64,000 nt of DNA. Source: Corticimicrobacter populi (GTDB lineage Bacteria; Pseudomonadota; Gammaproteobacteria; Burkholderiales; Burkholderiaceae_B). Where the stretch lies: assembly GCF_003123725.1 (NCBI RefSeq), contig NZ_QETA01000002.1, positions 186,001 to 250,000 on the forward strand, written 5' to 3'. Made by a program: the position numbers and the translations under genes. The notes under the pieces are model-generated. The model was not told the origin of the DNA. It saw nothing but the letters and a program-made list of their open reading frames with translations, and made no database searches. Position 1 is the stretch's first letter, and each line of letters starts with the position of its first letter. Below, one piece after another: positions 1 through 9,540 of the stretch.

Positions 1-154
1 ATTGCGCGTCCGCCACCCGGCTGGACGTCGCATGTTCCAAATACTATATCAGCTATGCAGGCCTGACCGGCGGGGAGGCGCGTCCCTTGCACTACAATCC
101 GGCCATCGAGACAGTTACACGGCCCGCACTGGGGCCGAGCAGGAGGGCGCAGGC

Positions 155-1843
155 ATGGAGAGGAATACCCTGTTCGAGGGGCGCATTGCAGCACCGCTGA
201 CGGTCGTGGCAACAGCACACGGTCGTCGGCGTCCTGTCTGGCAGTCCGGGCGTCGACTGGCTGGCCTGGTGGCTGCCGGCATACTGGCGCTGGGGCTGGA
301 TGCAGCGGAGCCGGTCCGGGCCGCCGATGCGCCCAATGAGCTGCGCGTGATCGCCCACTCGAACATCACCATGCTGGATCCGATCTGGACTACCGCCTAC
401 CTGACCCGCAATTTCGGCTACATGGTCTACGACACGCTGTTCGGCACCGATGCCGAAGGGCGCATCCAGCCGCAGATGGTGCAGGACTGGACCGTGTCCG
501 ATGACGGGCTGACCTGGACGTTCACTCTGCGCGAAGGGCTGAAGTTTCATGATGGCGAACCCGTCACCAGTGCCGATGTGATCATGTCGCTGCGTCGCTG
601 GGCCAGCCGCGATACGCTGGGCGGGCTGCTGGAGCAGTCGCTGGATCATTACGACCTTCTTGATGATCGCACCTTCCAGCTGGTACTGGCGCAGCCTTTC
701 GGCATGGTGCTGGAGGCGCTGGGCAAGCCTTCCTCCAACGTGCCGTTCATCATGCCCGAGCGCGTGGCGCGCACGCCGGGGGATCAGCAGATCCGGGAGG
801 CCATCGGCTCCGGCCCCTATCGATTTGTCGAAAGCGAGTTCCGCCCAGGCGAAAGCGTGCTGTTCGTCCGCAACGAAGATTATGTGCCGCGCGATGAGCC
901 GCCTTCGGGCACGGCCGGCGGCAAGCAGGTCTATGTGGATCAGGTCAAGTGGCTGATCATCCGCGATCCGCAGACACAGCTCAATGCCTTGCTCAATGGC
1001 GAGGCGGATATCCTCGAACAGCCGGCTTTCGAGCAGTACCCCGTCCTGGCGGCAGATCCCGATATCGAGATCGTCAATGCGCAACCGGCCGGACTGCAGT
1101 ATTCGATGCGGTTCAATTTCAAGCATCCGCCTTTCGACAATCCGGAGATCCGGCGAGCCGCCATGCTGTCGTTGGGCCAGGAGCAGTTTCTCAAGACCCA
1201 GGTCGGGATTGCCGATTACTACCGATTCTGCACCAGCATGTTCCCCTGCGGTACGCCATTTGCCAGTGAGCAGACCGGTGGCTACACGGGACGTGCCGAT
1301 CCGGCTGCAGCGCGGGCTCTGCTGGAGAAGGCTGGCTATCAGGGGGAACCGGTCGTCCTGCTGCAACCGACGGATCTTTCGCATATCAACAAATTGCCGC
1401 TGGTTGCGCGCCAGCAACTGGAGCGGGCCGGTTTCAAGGTCGATCTGCAGTCGATGGACTGGCAGACCCTGGTGTCGCGCCGGGCTCGCCAGGACGCGCC
1501 TGCCCAGGGAGGCTGGAACCTGTTCCTGACGGCCTGGGTGGCCGAGGATATTCTCAATCCCCTGACCATGGCGATGATGAATGCCCGGGGCGACCAGGGC
1601 TGGTTCGGCTGGCAGGATGATCCTGAGCTTGAGCGTATCAAACGGGAGTTTGCCCGCGCCACGACTGACGCAGACAAGAAGCAATGGGCCGAGCGTGCCC
1701 AGTTGCGGGCGTTCGAGACAGCCAGCCATGTGCCGCTGGGCCAGTACATCGTGCCGCCTGCCGTGCGCAAGGGGGTGACGGGCATCGTGCCTGCGGGAGC
1801 CCAGGTGTACTGGAATATCCGCAAGGACCCACAGGGCGAATGA
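155..1843 (+). CDS. Peptide-type ABC transporter substrate-binding protein (SBP family 5)
   Basis: Periplasmic binding protein of a DppA/OppA-like importer. The frame is open further upstream, but ATG 155 is preceded by AGGAGG at 141-146 with 8 nt spacing, which fixes this start and gives 562 residues, usual for the family. The N-terminus has a long basic n-region followed by a hydrophobic stretch ending VRA/AD around residue 57, a probable Sec signal. The mature part carries family-5 features: an early segment that places the ligand lobe (LDPIWTT) and the common phrase VTSADVIMSLRRW. Two permeases and a double ATPase follow in the same operon. The substrate (peptide, opine, glutathione or other) cannot be read from the sequence. 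Confident of family, not of ligand. Confidence 0.9.
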   Translation: MERNTLFEGRIAAPLTVVATAHGRRRPVWQSGRRLAGLVAAGILALGLDAAEPVRAADAPNELRVIAHSNITMLDPIWTTAYLTRNFGYMVYDTLFGTDAEGRIQPQMVQDWTVSDDGLTWTFTLREGLKFHDGEPVTSADVIMSLRRWASRDTLGGLLEQSLDHYDLLDDRTFQLVLAQPFGMVLEALGKPSSNVPFIMPERVARTPGDQQIREAIGSGPYRFVESEFRPGESVLFVRNEDYVPRDEPPSGTAGGKQVYVDQVKWLIIRDPQTQLNALLNGEADILEQPAFEQYPVLAADPDIEIVNAQPAGLQYSMRFNFKHPPFDNPEIRRAAMLSLGQEQFLKTQVGIADYYRFCTSMFPCGTPFASEQTGGYTGRADPAAARALLEKAGYQGEPVVLLQPTDLSHINKLPLVARQQLERAGFKVDLQSMDWQTLVSRRARQDAPAQGGWNLFLTAWVAEDILNPLTMAMMNARGDQGWFGWQDDPELERIKREFARATTDADKKQWAERAQLRAFETASHVPLGQYIVPPAVRKGVTGIVPAGAQVYWNIRKDPQGE

Positions 1844-1865
1844 GCATGCCGGTGGAGTGGTTCCG

Positions 1866-2828
1866 ATGAGGCAGGATGGATGGGCGGGTGCGCTCGTATT
1901 CCTGGCCAAGCGTGTGCTGGCCATGCTGCCGGTGCTGCTGGTGGTGGCCGTGGCCGTGTTCATGATCGTGCGTCTGGCACCGGGCGATCCGGCGGCTGTC
2001 ATCGGCGGCAATGGGGCCACGGCAGAGGATCTGGCGCGCATCCGTGAAAGGCTGGGCCTGGATCTGCCGATCCTGGTTCAGTTTCTGCAATGGGGCGGTG
2101 CCGTACTGGGGGGCGACCTGGGCCATTCGTTTTTCATGAACAGGCCTGTGTCGGCATTGATCCTGCAGCGGCTGGAACCGACCCTGGCGCTGACGGTCGG
2201 CACGCTGCTGCTGAGCGTGCTGGTGGCAGTGCCGCTGGGGGCATTGGCCGCCTGGCGTGGGGGCTGGCTGGATCGAGGCCTGATGGCGTTTTCGGTGACT
2301 GGATTCTCAATACCCGTATTCGTGCTGGGCTATGTCCTGATTTATCTGCTGGCTTTGCAACTGCACTGGCTGCCTGCGCTGGGCTACCGGCGTCTGGAAG
2401 GGGGCGGCGGTGCCTGGCTACGTCACCTGGTCCTGCCGTGCCTGACACTATCCGTGGCGTATGTGGCGCTGCTGGCACGGGTGACGCGGGTGGCGGTCTG
2501 CGAGGCATTGGCCGAGGATTTCGTGCGCACGGCGCGCGCCAAGGGGGCATCGGCCATGCGGGTGCTCTGTGTACATGCCTTGCGCAATGCCGCCGTGCCC
2601 ATCCTGACCGTCATCGGCGTAAGCGCGGCGATGTTGCTGGGGGGCGTGGTGGTGACCGAGACGATCTTCGCCATTCCCGGTCTGGGGCTGTTGACGGTCG
2701 ATGCCGTGCTCAACCGCGATTTTCCGGTCTTGCAGGGGCTGGTGTTGTGCTTTGCGGCCGGTTACGTCCTGCTCAACCTGTTGGTGGATATCGGCTACAT
2801 GTTGCTGGATCCGCGCATTCGCTATTGA
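1866..2828 (+). CDS. ABC transporter permease, DppB/OppB type
   Basis: Inner-membrane permease of the peptide-type importer, 320 residues. A first transmembrane segment near the N-terminus (VLAMLPVLLVVAVAVF) is followed by a periplasmic loop and about five more helices. The cytoplasmic coupling (EAA-like) loop reads EALAEDFVRTARAKGAS, typical of DppB. GTG 1857 is an in-frame alternative start, but ATG 1866 has GGTGGAG at 1851-1857 as a better-spaced ribosome site. It lies 22 nt after the binding-protein gene and just before the second permease, so it is surely in one operon. Confidence 0.92.
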   Translation: MRQDGWAGALVFLAKRVLAMLPVLLVVAVAVFMIVRLAPGDPAAVIGGNGATAEDLARIRERLGLDLPILVQFLQWGGAVLGGDLGHSFFMNRPVSALILQRLEPTLALTVGTLLLSVLVAVPLGALAAWRGGWLDRGLMAFSVTGFSIPVFVLGYVLIYLLALQLHWLPALGYRRLEGGGGAWLRHLVLPCLTLSVAYVALLARVTRVAVCEALAEDFVRTARAKGASAMRVLCVHALRNAAVPILTVIGVSAAMLLGGVVVTETIFAIPGLGLLTVDAVLNRDFPVLQGLVLCFAAGYVLLNLLVDIGYMLLDPRIRY

Positions 2829-2847
2829 AACCATGGCTGGAGAATAC

Positions 2848-3741
2848 ATGTCTGGCATGCCGCTGCTGCGCACCATCTGGCGTGAGGGCTCTGCCCGCGT
2901 CGGGCTGGTGCTGCTGTTGATGTTGCTGCTGATTGCGCTGGCTGCGCCGTGGCTGGGCACCATCGATCCTGCAACCATGGACGCCAACTACATTTCGGTG
3001 GCTGCCGGTACAACGGGACGGGTGCAGCTGCCGGATGGCCGCGAGGTGATGCATACCTTCCTGATGGGCAGTGATACCTGGGGACGGGATATCTGGAGCC
3101 GGACTGTGTACGGGACCCGCGTGTCGCTGCTGGTTGGAGCCGGGGTGGCCGTGCTGGCCCTGGTGCTGGGCGGCGTGCTGGGCATGGTCGCGGGCTACGT
3201 GCGGCGGCTGGATGGCCTGCTGATGCGGCTCATGGATGGCCTGATGGCGATTCCGCCTGTGCTGTTCGCGATTGCCTTGGTGGCTGCCCTGGGAGCCAGC
3301 CTGAGTACCGTGGTCGTGGCCATTGCCGTGCCCGAGATTCCACGCGTGGCGCGACTGACGCGGGCGCTGACGCTGCGCCTGCGGGGCGAACCCTACGTCG
3401 AGGCGGCGCAGGTGCTGGGCACGCCGGCACATCTGATCCTGAGCCGGCATATTCTGCCCAATGCGTGGGCCACCCTGCTGGTGCAGGGCACTTTCGTTGC
3501 GGCTTCTGCTGTGATGACCGAGGCGATCCTGGGCTTCCTGGGGCTGGGTCTGCCTGCCGACATCCCGACATGGGGCAGCATCATGGCCGATGGCCGGGTG
3601 GTCTTCATGCAGCATCCCGGCAACGTGCTCTTTCCCGCCTTGTTCCTGGTACCTGCGGTGCTGGGCATCAATCTGCTGGGGGATGGCCTGCGCGATGCGC
3701 TGGATCCACAGGCAGGTGTCCGCAGTCTGGAACGGTCATGA
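2848..3741 (+). CDS. ABC transporter permease, DppC/OppC type
   Basis: Second inner-membrane permease of the importer, 297 residues from ATG 2848, which has GGAG five bases upstream. ATG 2833 is an alternative that adds five residues. It has the DppC pattern: one N-terminal helix (VGLVLLLMLLLIALAAP), a periplasmic segment with HTFLMGSDTWGRDIWSR, then the permease core. The coupling loop is GEPYVEAAQVLGTP. The C-terminus overlaps the ATPase gene by an ATGA, indicating translational coupling. It should form a heterodimer with the preceding permease. Confidence 0.92.
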   Translation: MSGMPLLRTIWREGSARVGLVLLLMLLLIALAAPWLGTIDPATMDANYISVAAGTTGRVQLPDGREVMHTFLMGSDTWGRDIWSRTVYGTRVSLLVGAGVAVLALVLGGVLGMVAGYVRRLDGLLMRLMDGLMAIPPVLFAIALVAALGASLSTVVVAIAVPEIPRVARLTRALTLRLRGEPYVEAAQVLGTPAHLILSRHILPNAWATLLVQGTFVAASAVMTEAILGFLGLGLPADIPTWGSIMADGRVVFMQHPGNVLFPALFLVPAVLGINLLGDGLRDALDPQAGVRSLERS

Positions 3742-5369
3742 GTCTGGCCCTGAAAATCGATCACCTGAGCCTGCGCCTGCCGCTGCAGGGTGACAGGCCT
3801 TATGCCATCGAGGGGCTGAGTCTGTCGATCCCGGTTGGCGGCACATTGTGCGTGGCAGGCGAGTCCGGATCGGGCAAGTCGGCCCTCGCCCTGGCTATCA
3901 TGGGGTTGCTGCCGCCGGGTATCCGTCCCGAACAGGGAACGATCGACGTCGCGGGCCATACCGTGCTGGCCGATGGACGCTATATCGCCGAGCGACAATT
4001 GCGCCAGTGGCGTGGCGCACGCATGACCATGGTATTCCAGGAGCCGATGACGGCCCTCAATCCCCTGATGACCTGCGGGCGTCAGGTCGATGAAGCACTG
4101 CGGCTGCATGGCCGATTGTCGCGCGCGGTCCGTCGGGCCCGTATCCTGGAGATGTTCGCTGCCGTGCAGCTTGATGCGCCCGAGCGGATTTTCCGTAGCT
4201 ATCCCCATCAGTTGTCGGGCGGGCAGCGCCAGCGCGTGGTGCTGTCCATGGCCATGATCCTGCGGCCGGCCCTGTTGATTTGTGACGAGCCGACGACGGC
4301 ACTGGACGTGACGACACAGGCCGAGATCCTGGCGCTGATTACCCGGCTGCAGCAGGAGCAGGGGACGACCGTACTGCTCATTACCCATGACCTGGGCGTA
4401 GCCGCCAGGATGGGGGGCGACCTGCTGGTCATGCATGAAGGGCAGGTTATCGAACAGGGCGCGGTGGCCGATGTGTTGGTGCGACCCGAGCATCCCTATA
4501 CCCGGCGGCTGCTGGCTGCCGTACCCTCCATGGTGCCACCGGACAGCCGGCCCGAACCCGAGACGCCGGTGATGCTGGCAGGACGCGGCGTGCGCAAGCG
4601 CTATCGGCATGGCAGTCTCTGGCGACAGACCGAGCAGGAGGTGCTGCGCAGCGTCGATCTGTCCGTGCGTGCAGGCGAGATCGTAGGCGTGGTCGGCGAG
4701 TCCGGTTCCGGCAAATCCACCCTGGCTCGTTGCCTGGTGCGTTTGGAGATGCCGAATGCCGGCAAGATCGAATGGCAGGGCTGGCCCGTCGAAGGCTTGC
4801 CGGAGCAACAATTGCGGGATGCCCGGCATCTGGTACAGATCATTTCCCAGGATCCCGGCCGCAGCCTCAATCCGCGCCGCCGGATTGGCGATACCCTGGC
4901 CGAGGGCGCGCTCAACCGTGGCATGCCTGCGGCCGAGGCGCAACGTCTGGCAAGGGGGCTGCTGGAGCAGGTGCAGTTGCCGCCCGATGCCCTGAATCGC
5001 TACCCGCATCAGTTTTCGGGCGGGCAGCGGCAACGCCTCGCGATTGCACGGGCCCTGGCCTGCCGGCCCAGGGTGCTGATTGCCGACGAGGCCGTATCGG
5101 CACTGGATGTCACGACACAGGCGCATATCGTGGCCCTGCTGCGTGACTTACAATCGCGGCTCGATCTGGGGATCGTGTTCATCACGCATGATCTGCGTGT
5201 GGCGGCCCAGCTTTGCGATCGCGTCCTGGTGCTGCGGCGTGGCCGGGTGGTCGAGCAGGGACGTACGGCCGCAGTATTCGGCCAGCCCCGGCATGAATAT
5301 ACCCGTAGCCTGTTGGCGGCAGCACCTGTGTTGCCGATGCCGGCACTCGATCCTGAATTGCAAACCTGA
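3738..5369 (+). CDS. Fused double ATPase of peptide-type ABC importer (DppD-DppF in one chain)
   Basis: Energises the importer by ATP hydrolysis. The 543-residue chain contains two complete nucleotide-binding domains, like YejF or GsiA. In domain 1, Walker A GESGSGKS is at residues 41-48, with signature LSGGQRQR and Walker [10 protein letters not shown]. In domain 2, Walker A GESGSGKS is at 320-327, with signature FSGGQRQR and Walker [10 protein letters not shown], where DEAVS replaces the usual DEPTS. The start overlaps the permease stop (ATGA). One fused protein replaces the two separate ATPases of classical Dpp/Opp systems. The operon ends here; the next gene starts 14 nt later but is unrelated. 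Confidence 0.93.
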   Translation: MSLALKIDHLSLRLPLQGDRPYAIEGLSLSIPVGGTLCVAGESGSGKSALALAIMGLLPPGIRPEQGTIDVAGHTVLADGRYIAERQLRQWRGARMTMVFQEPMTALNPLMTCGRQVDEALRLHGRLSRAVRRARILEMFAAVQLDAPERIFRSYPHQLSGGQRQRVVLSMAMILRPALLICDEPTTALDVTTQAEILALITRLQQEQGTTVLLITHDLGVAARMGGDLLVMHEGQVIEQGAVADVLVRPEHPYTRRLLAAVPSMVPPDSRPEPETPVMLAGRGVRKRYRHGSLWRQTEQEVLRSVDLSVRAGEIVGVVGESGSGKSTLARCLVRLEMPNAGKIEWQGWPVEGLPEQQLRDARHLVQIISQDPGRSLNPRRRIGDTLAEGALNRGMPAAEAQRLARGLLEQVQLPPDALNRYPHQFSGGQRQRLAIARALACRPRVLIADEAVSALDVTTQAHIVALLRDLQSRLDLGIVFITHDLRVAAQLCDRVLVLRRGRVVEQGRTAAVFGQPRHEYTRSLLAAAPVLPMPALDPELQT

Positions 5370-5383
5370 GCCGGACTGTCGAC

Positions 5384-5956
5384 GTGGAAGCCTATCTCTC
5401 GAATCTCATCAATGACGTACTGGCGTTCCTGTCGTTGCCGGAAATCGGGCTGAGCGCGATCTTTACCGTCAGCCTGGTGTCGGCGACCCTGTTGCCGCTG
5501 GGATCGGAGCCCGCCGTGTTCGGCTACCTGAAACTGGCACCGGATATGTTCTGGCCGGCCGTGGTGGTTGCCACGGCGGGAAATACGATCGGCGGTGCCA
5601 TCAGCTATGCGATGGGACTCTGGGCACGCCTGGCCGTGCTGCGCTGGAAACGTCGACGGCAGCAGCAGATGCTGGCCGAACGGGCCGGCGATGCCGGTGA
5701 TCTCACGGTTGATGCCCGTCCCACGCGGCGCTTGCGTGGCAAGTGGGAACAGCGGGCCCGCCAGTGGCTGCGGCGCATGGGGCCGCCGGCACTGTTGTTG
5801 TCATGGCTGCCGGGCGTGGGCGATCCGCTGTGCGCGGTGGCCGGCTGGCTGCGGTTGTCGTTCTGGCCCTGCGTCATGTATATGGCCATTGGCAAATTTG
5901 CCCGCTATGTGATCATGACGGCCGTTCTGCTGTGGGTCTGGCCCAACGGGGTTTGA
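5384..5956 (+). CDS. YqaA/DedA-like inner-membrane protein with a cytoplasmic insertion
   Basis: A 190-residue membrane protein read from GTG 5384. The N-terminal part (SATLLPLGSEPAVFGYL, then VVVATAGNTIGGAISYAMG) and the C-terminal part (PPALLLSWLPGVGDPLCAVAG) match the YqaA/SNARE-associated family of unknown or transport-related function. Between them is a strongly basic stretch of about 50 residues (RWKRRRQQQ, RRLRGKWEQRARQW) absent from the roughly 140-residue short YqaA proteins, so this copy has an enlarged cytoplasmic loop. It follows the ABC operon by 14 nt and could be read through from it, though a functional link is not evident. Confidence 0.75.
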   Translation: MEAYLSNLINDVLAFLSLPEIGLSAIFTVSLVSATLLPLGSEPAVFGYLKLAPDMFWPAVVVATAGNTIGGAISYAMGLWARLAVLRWKRRRQQQMLAERAGDAGDLTVDARPTRRLRGKWEQRARQWLRRMGPPALLLSWLPGVGDPLCAVAGWLRLSFWPCVMYMAIGKFARYVIMTAVLLWVWPNGV

Positions 5957-5973
5957 TCCGGACGTATGCAGCG

Positions 5974-6351
5974 ATGAAAAATGGCTTCCGCTTTGATGCG
6001 CTTGCGAACAAGACGTTCTTCACGGAACCGGGCAAGAGCGATGTTTTCTTCGGGCTGCAGGCACGGATCAAAAATAGCGCAAGCGTGACCCCGATTTCAA
6101 CCCTTCAGGAGTTGACTGCGGCCTTGCGCCATGAACGCTATTACATTGCCCACAATATGGTGATGCACAAGGGCAAGACGGCTGTTTTCATGGGCGAAAT
6201 GGTGGAGGTCGCCAGCGCGGATCTTGTCGAGTTTTTGCAAGGCTCTATGGAAGGGGGTGACCTGAGGGATTTTCTTGTGGCACCCGCAGACAGCGGCTAC
6301 CCTGATCATGTGATCACTGTAGGAGAAGACGGAAGCTATCTGTACAGGTGA
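5974..6351 (+). CDS. Unrecognised small protein, 125 aa
   Basis: I do not recognise this protein. It starts at ATG 5974, 17 nt after the YqaA-like gene, and has no membrane segment or signal. The sequence opens MKNGFRFDALANKTFF and ends EDGSYLYR; it is a compact acidic/basic mix consistent with a soluble alpha/beta protein. Codon use looks less GC-biased than in flanking genes. It converges on the next gene (6413-7084) with a 61-nt gap. The neighbourhood of small soluble orphans with a SMI1/KNR4-like protein suggests an immunity-type role, but that is inference. Confidence 0.55.
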   Translation: MKNGFRFDALANKTFFTEPGKSDVFFGLQARIKNSASVTPISTLQELTAALRHERYYIAHNMVMHKGKTAVFMGEMVEVASADLVEFLQGSMEGGDLRDFLVAPADSGYPDHVITVGEDGSYLYR

Positions 6352-6412
6352 TGGTGCAGCCAGGCCATGACGTGCTTTTCGTGCTTCCGGATGAATGGGT
6401 TTTCTGCGGTGC

Positions 6413-7084
6413 CTAATCCTGTGCGATCAGATACTCGAAGAAAATTTCAGCTTCTTTTTTGTGCCGAGTGACGTTCAGGATTTCCGCTTGTTTTTCCAGA
6501 AGCTGGTGCATGCTCGCACTATTTTTTTTCAAAACAACCAGTGCGGGATACTGGGTGTTTGCAATGATGGATGATTCGCTGGCTGCCCCTGGGAACCAGC
6601 CCAATGCATATGTGACGCTTTGGGCAAGTTGTTCCCGCCAATTGCTGATGTCGTCGATATGGTCGAATGCACACAGCCAGATCGAGAATCTGTTCCTGAA
6701 GCTTGCCAGTGATTCATGTTCTTCCTTGAAAATCCGCCAGTCGGTCAGACCTTGAATAGTGTGGTTGCTGAGCCGGGTCTTGATGGCGCTTTTGATATCC
6801 TTTTCGCGCCAGTTAGGCGGGTAAATGTAGCGCTCATCCCGTAGCGTCAGTTCCAGTACGCGGTTTACGGCTGTCATGAGCGTTTTGCTCAATAGGTTCA
6901 GACGCAGACTGAAGGAAAAATGCCCTTTCTGCCGTGAGATTGAGATTTCGTATTGAAAAGTATGACCGTGAAGATCGTTTGATTCGAAGTGATAGGGGGC
7001 TTTCAGCCTGAAATCATGGTCTTTGAAAAGTTGGTGTATGGATTCTGTGGCTGTTTGTGCGATCAGCTTCGGATCGGTGGACAT
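6413..7084 (-). CDS. Unrecognised soluble protein, 223 aa, low GC
   Basis: A hypothetical protein (begins MSTDPKLIAQTATES) that I cannot place in a named family. It is predicted soluble, with alternating beta segments (TFQYEISISRQKGHFSF) and a central amphipathic helix. Base composition is clearly lower in GC than the flanking phoR or ABC genes, a sign of separate origin. It is divergent from the SMI1/KNR4-like gene, with 29 nt between the start codons, so the two share a very short promoter region. The C-terminal segment HKKEAEIFFEYLIAQD has no catalytic motif I can name. Confidence 0.6.
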   Translation of the reverse strand: MSTDPKLIAQTATESIHQLFKDHDFRLKAPYHFESNDLHGHTFQYEISISRQKGHFSFSLRLNLLSKTLMTAVNRVLELTLRDERYIYPPNWREKDIKSAIKTRLSNHTIQGLTDWRIFKEEHESLASFRNRFSIWLCAFDHIDDISNWREQLAQSVTYALGWFPGAASESSIIANTQYPALVVLKKNSASMHQLLEKQAEILNVTRHKKEAEIFFEYLIAQD

Positions 7085-7113
7085 TGTTTTGGTGATTCTT
7101 TTGGGGAGCGGAG

Positions 7114-7473
7114 ATGACGCTGAGTGTTCTGCAGCATGTGGCTGATCTTGAAACTGAAATTCACGCCAAACTGCCTGAAAATTATAGAAGGTTCCTGGTC
7201 GAGGACGTCGGAGAAGCGGACGCTTGCGATGTCCGGATAGGCGCAGATGAGTTCGCCAGTTTTTATGGCGCGCATGTCCTGGGCGAAAGGAACCAGACCT
7301 ATGACGTCCAGAGCGCGAGTCCCGGCTTTCTGATGATAGGCCAGGATGGTGACCTGGGCTATTTCATCCATACGGAACGCGGGAGTGACGTGATCTACAG
7401 CCAGGATCTCGGTGCGCTGGGTATCCTGGAAATGGATGTGGTGGCTGCGGATATCTACGACTTGGCGGGGTGA
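7114..7473 (+). CDS. SMI1/KNR4 (SUKH)-family protein, 119 aa
   Basis: Small soluble protein with the start typical of SMI1/KNR4 domains: an N-terminal helix followed by LPENYRRFL, a GADEF segment and the later phrase IGQDGDLGYFIHT, the usual glycine-rich strand. SUKH proteins in bacteria are commonly immunity proteins for secreted polymorphic toxins (family knowledge). GGGGAG sits just upstream of ATG 7114. The 3' end overlaps the convergent phoR gene by 19 nt. No toxin gene is visible in the window, so this may be an orphan immunity gene. Confidence 0.72.
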   Translation: MTLSVLQHVADLETEIHAKLPENYRRFLVEDVGEADACDVRIGADEFASFYGAHVLGERNQTYDVQSASPGFLMIGQDGDLGYFIHTERGSDVIYSQDLGALGILEMDVVAADIYDLAG

Positions 7474-8771
7474 GGATTTTTCTCGCCGACGCGTTCTGGC
7501 GGAAATACCAGGGCAAAGGTGCTGCCCTGGCCTAGCACGCTGGTGATTTCCAGTTCTGCATCATGGCGCATGGCAATGTGCTTGGTGATGGCCAGTCCCA
7601 GGCCGGTACCGCCGGCCGCACGTGAACGGCTGCGGTCGACGCGGTAGAAGCGCTCTGTCAGGCGATCGATGTGGTGTGCGGCGATGCCGATGCCGGTGTC
7701 AGTGACGACGTAGCGTGCGCCACCGTCTGGCGTGGCCTCGAAGGTGACACTGATGGTGCCGCCTTCGGGGGTGTAGCGGACGGCATTGGTGAGCAGGTTC
7801 GAGACCGCCGAAGCCAGCTCGGTTTCACTGCCGCGAATCTGCAGATCAGGATCAATATGCCAGGAAAAGACATGCTTGCCGGCCGACAGGCTTTCAACCT
7901 GTTGGCGTGGCGTGGCCAGCAGGCTGTCGCAGCGGATCGCTTGACCTTCCTGGCTGGGTGCCGATTCGAGTGTGGACAGCGTCAGCAGGTCGGCGACCAG
8001 TGCCTGCATGACCTGCCCCTGGTCGTACATGAGCGTCATGTAGTGCGTTCGCTGTTCCGCACTCAATGCATCGGCCGGCATGTCGCGCAGGGTTTCCAGA
8101 AAACCGACCAGAACGGTGAGCGGGGTGCGCAGCTCGTGCGAGACATTGGCAACGAAGTCGCGGCGGGTGGTTTCGAGCCGTTCGAGTTGGGTTACGTCGC
8201 GGGTGATCAGCAGGCGCTGGTCACGTCCGAACGTCGCCAGTTGCATCAGCAGTCGACGTTCCCGGTCGCGTAGATGGACACGCACCACCACAGGTTCGGG
8301 CCAGCGATCCTGGGCTGCGTATTCGATGAAACCGGGTGAGCGCAGCAGATTGCGCAGGTCTGCGCTTTGATCCATGGGCATGCGCAGACCCAGGTGGCGC
8401 TGCGCCGTGCGGTTGCACCAGTCGATATGAAAACCCCGATCCAGGGTGACGACGCCATCGGGCAGGGCCTGTGCCGCTGCCAGCATGCTTTGCATGGTGT
8501 CCTGGGCGGTTTCGTTTTCCAGCCGGCGTGCTTTGAGATAGCGGTAGAGCGGGGCGGTCAGGGCATCCCAGTCACCCAGCGCCGGTGGTGTGGCTTCGGG
8601 TGTGAATGTCCATTGCTGCAATTGCGCCAGTATGCGTGCCTGTCGGATCAGCAGCAGGGCGGGGATCAGCAGCGCCGTGGCAGCGGCGACCCAGGGAGTC
8701 AGCAGCCAGCCCAGAGCCGTCGCAAGGATGGCGGTGAACAATATCCAGGACAGCGTACGGGCGAGGGTCAT
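7455..8771 (-). CDS. phoR: Phosphate-regulon sensor histidine kinase PhoR
   Basis: Membrane sensor kinase for phosphate starvation that phosphorylates PhoB. The 438 residues comprise two N-terminal hydrophobic segments (SWILFTAILATALGWLL and WVAAATALLIPALLLI), a PAS domain (around 90-180, with VVTLDRGFHIDWCNRTAQ), a HisKA domain with HELRTPL near residue 210, and a HATPase domain with N box (SNLLTNAVRYTPEGG), DTGIGI and GTGLGL. This is the normal PhoR architecture. It lies 21 nt downstream of phoB, so the two form one operon. The 3' end overlaps the SMI1-like gene. Confidence 0.92.
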   Translation of the reverse strand: MTLARTLSWILFTAILATALGWLLTPWVAAATALLIPALLLIRQARILAQLQQWTFTPEATPPALGDWDALTAPLYRYLKARRLENETAQDTMQSMLAAAQALPDGVVTLDRGFHIDWCNRTAQRHLGLRMPMDQSADLRNLLRSPGFIEYAAQDRWPEPVVVRVHLRDRERRLLMQLATFGRDQRLLITRDVTQLERLETTRRDFVANVSHELRTPLTVLVGFLETLRDMPADALSAEQRTHYMTLMYDQGQVMQALVADLLTLSTLESAPSQEGQAIRCDSLLATPRQQVESLSAGKHVFSWHIDPDLQIRGSETELASAVSNLLTNAVRYTPEGGTISVTFEATPDGGARYVVTDTGIGIAAHHIDRLTERFYRVDRSRSRAAGGTGLGLAITKHIAMRHDAELEITSVLGQGSTFALVFPPERVGEKNPHPAKS

Positions 8772-8792
8772 GAGGGGCGTGCGAAACGGGAG

Positions 8793-9491
8793 TCAGCGGG
8801 CGCTGGGGCGAGCGGTGAAACGATACCCGCTGCCGCGCACGGTTTCAATCAGCACATCATGGCCGCTGGGTTCGAGCGCCCTGCGCAGGCGACGAATGTG
8901 CACGTCGACGGTGCGTTCCTCCACGAATACGTGATCGCCCCAGACCTGATCCAGCAACTGTGCCCGCGAGAAGACACGCTCGGGGTGGGTCATGAAGAAA
9001 TGCAGCAGCTTGAATTCGGTCGGCCCGATGCTGAGAGGCTGATCGTGACCATTCAGACGGTGCGTCACCGGGTCCAGGCGCAGACCGCCGACGTCGATCA
9101 CGTCATCGGTCAGTTGTGGTGCGCGCCGGCGCAGCACGGCCTTGATGCGGGCGATCAGTTCCTTGGGCGAGAACGGCTTGGTGATGTAGTCGTCGGCTCC
9201 GGCTTCCAGGCCGTCGACTTTGTCCTGTTCCGCGCCCTTGGCCGTCAGCATGATGACGGGCACGTCGCGTGTCCGTTCGTCGCTGCGCAGGCGACGTGCC
9301 AGGGTCAGGCCCGAGGCTCCCGGCAACATCCAGTCGAGCAGGATCAGGTCGGGCAGTTCGGCATTGATGAGCGTGGCGGCCTGGTCGGCATCATAGGCCC
9401 GCAGCACTTTGTGGCCCGCAAAGGACAGATTGACGGCAATCAGCTCCTGGATGGCGGGTTCGTCTTCGACGACAAGAATGGTACTGGACAT
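8793..9491 (-). CDS. phoB: Phosphate-regulon response regulator PhoB
   Basis: OmpR-family response regulator, 232 residues. The receiver domain has the acidic pair in VVEDEPAIQ, the phospho-acceptor aspartate in [10 protein letters not shown] (about residue 53), TAKG and the conserved lysine in [11 protein letters not shown]. The C-terminal winged helix contains [21 protein letters not shown] and [10 protein letters not shown]. Sequence and partner kinase fit PhoB. It is divergent from ubiE; the 129-nt gap holds a Pho-box-like element (9541-9558). Confidence 0.93.
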   Translation of the reverse strand: MSSTILVVEDEPAIQELIAVNLSFAGHKVLRAYDADQAATLINAELPDLILLDWMLPGASGLTLARRLRSDERTRDVPVIMLTAKGAEQDKVDGLEAGADDYITKPFSPKELIARIKAVLRRRAPQLTDDVIDVGGLRLDPVTHRLNGHDQPLSIGPTEFKLLHFFMTHPERVFSRAQLLDQVWGDHVFVEERTVDVHIRRLRRALEPSGHDVLIETVRGSGYRFTARPSAR

Positions 9492-9540
9492 GGCAAAGGA
9501 TCCGGAAATTGACCAATGGCATGCATAGTATGGCCGGAAT

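Noticed and set aside
5-154. N-terminal extension of the first binding protein
   Set aside because: The frame is open, but a strong ribosome site lies before ATG 155 and the extra residues have no family or signal features.
92-2041. Long minus-strand open frame opposite the first ABC genes
   Set aside because: It covers two genes with clear family features on the plus strand; it is a GC-driven antisense frame.
3393-5126. 577-codon open frame antisense to the fused ABC ATPase
   Set aside because: Histidine/glutamine-rich composition typical of antisense reading of Walker-motif-bearing GC-rich genes.
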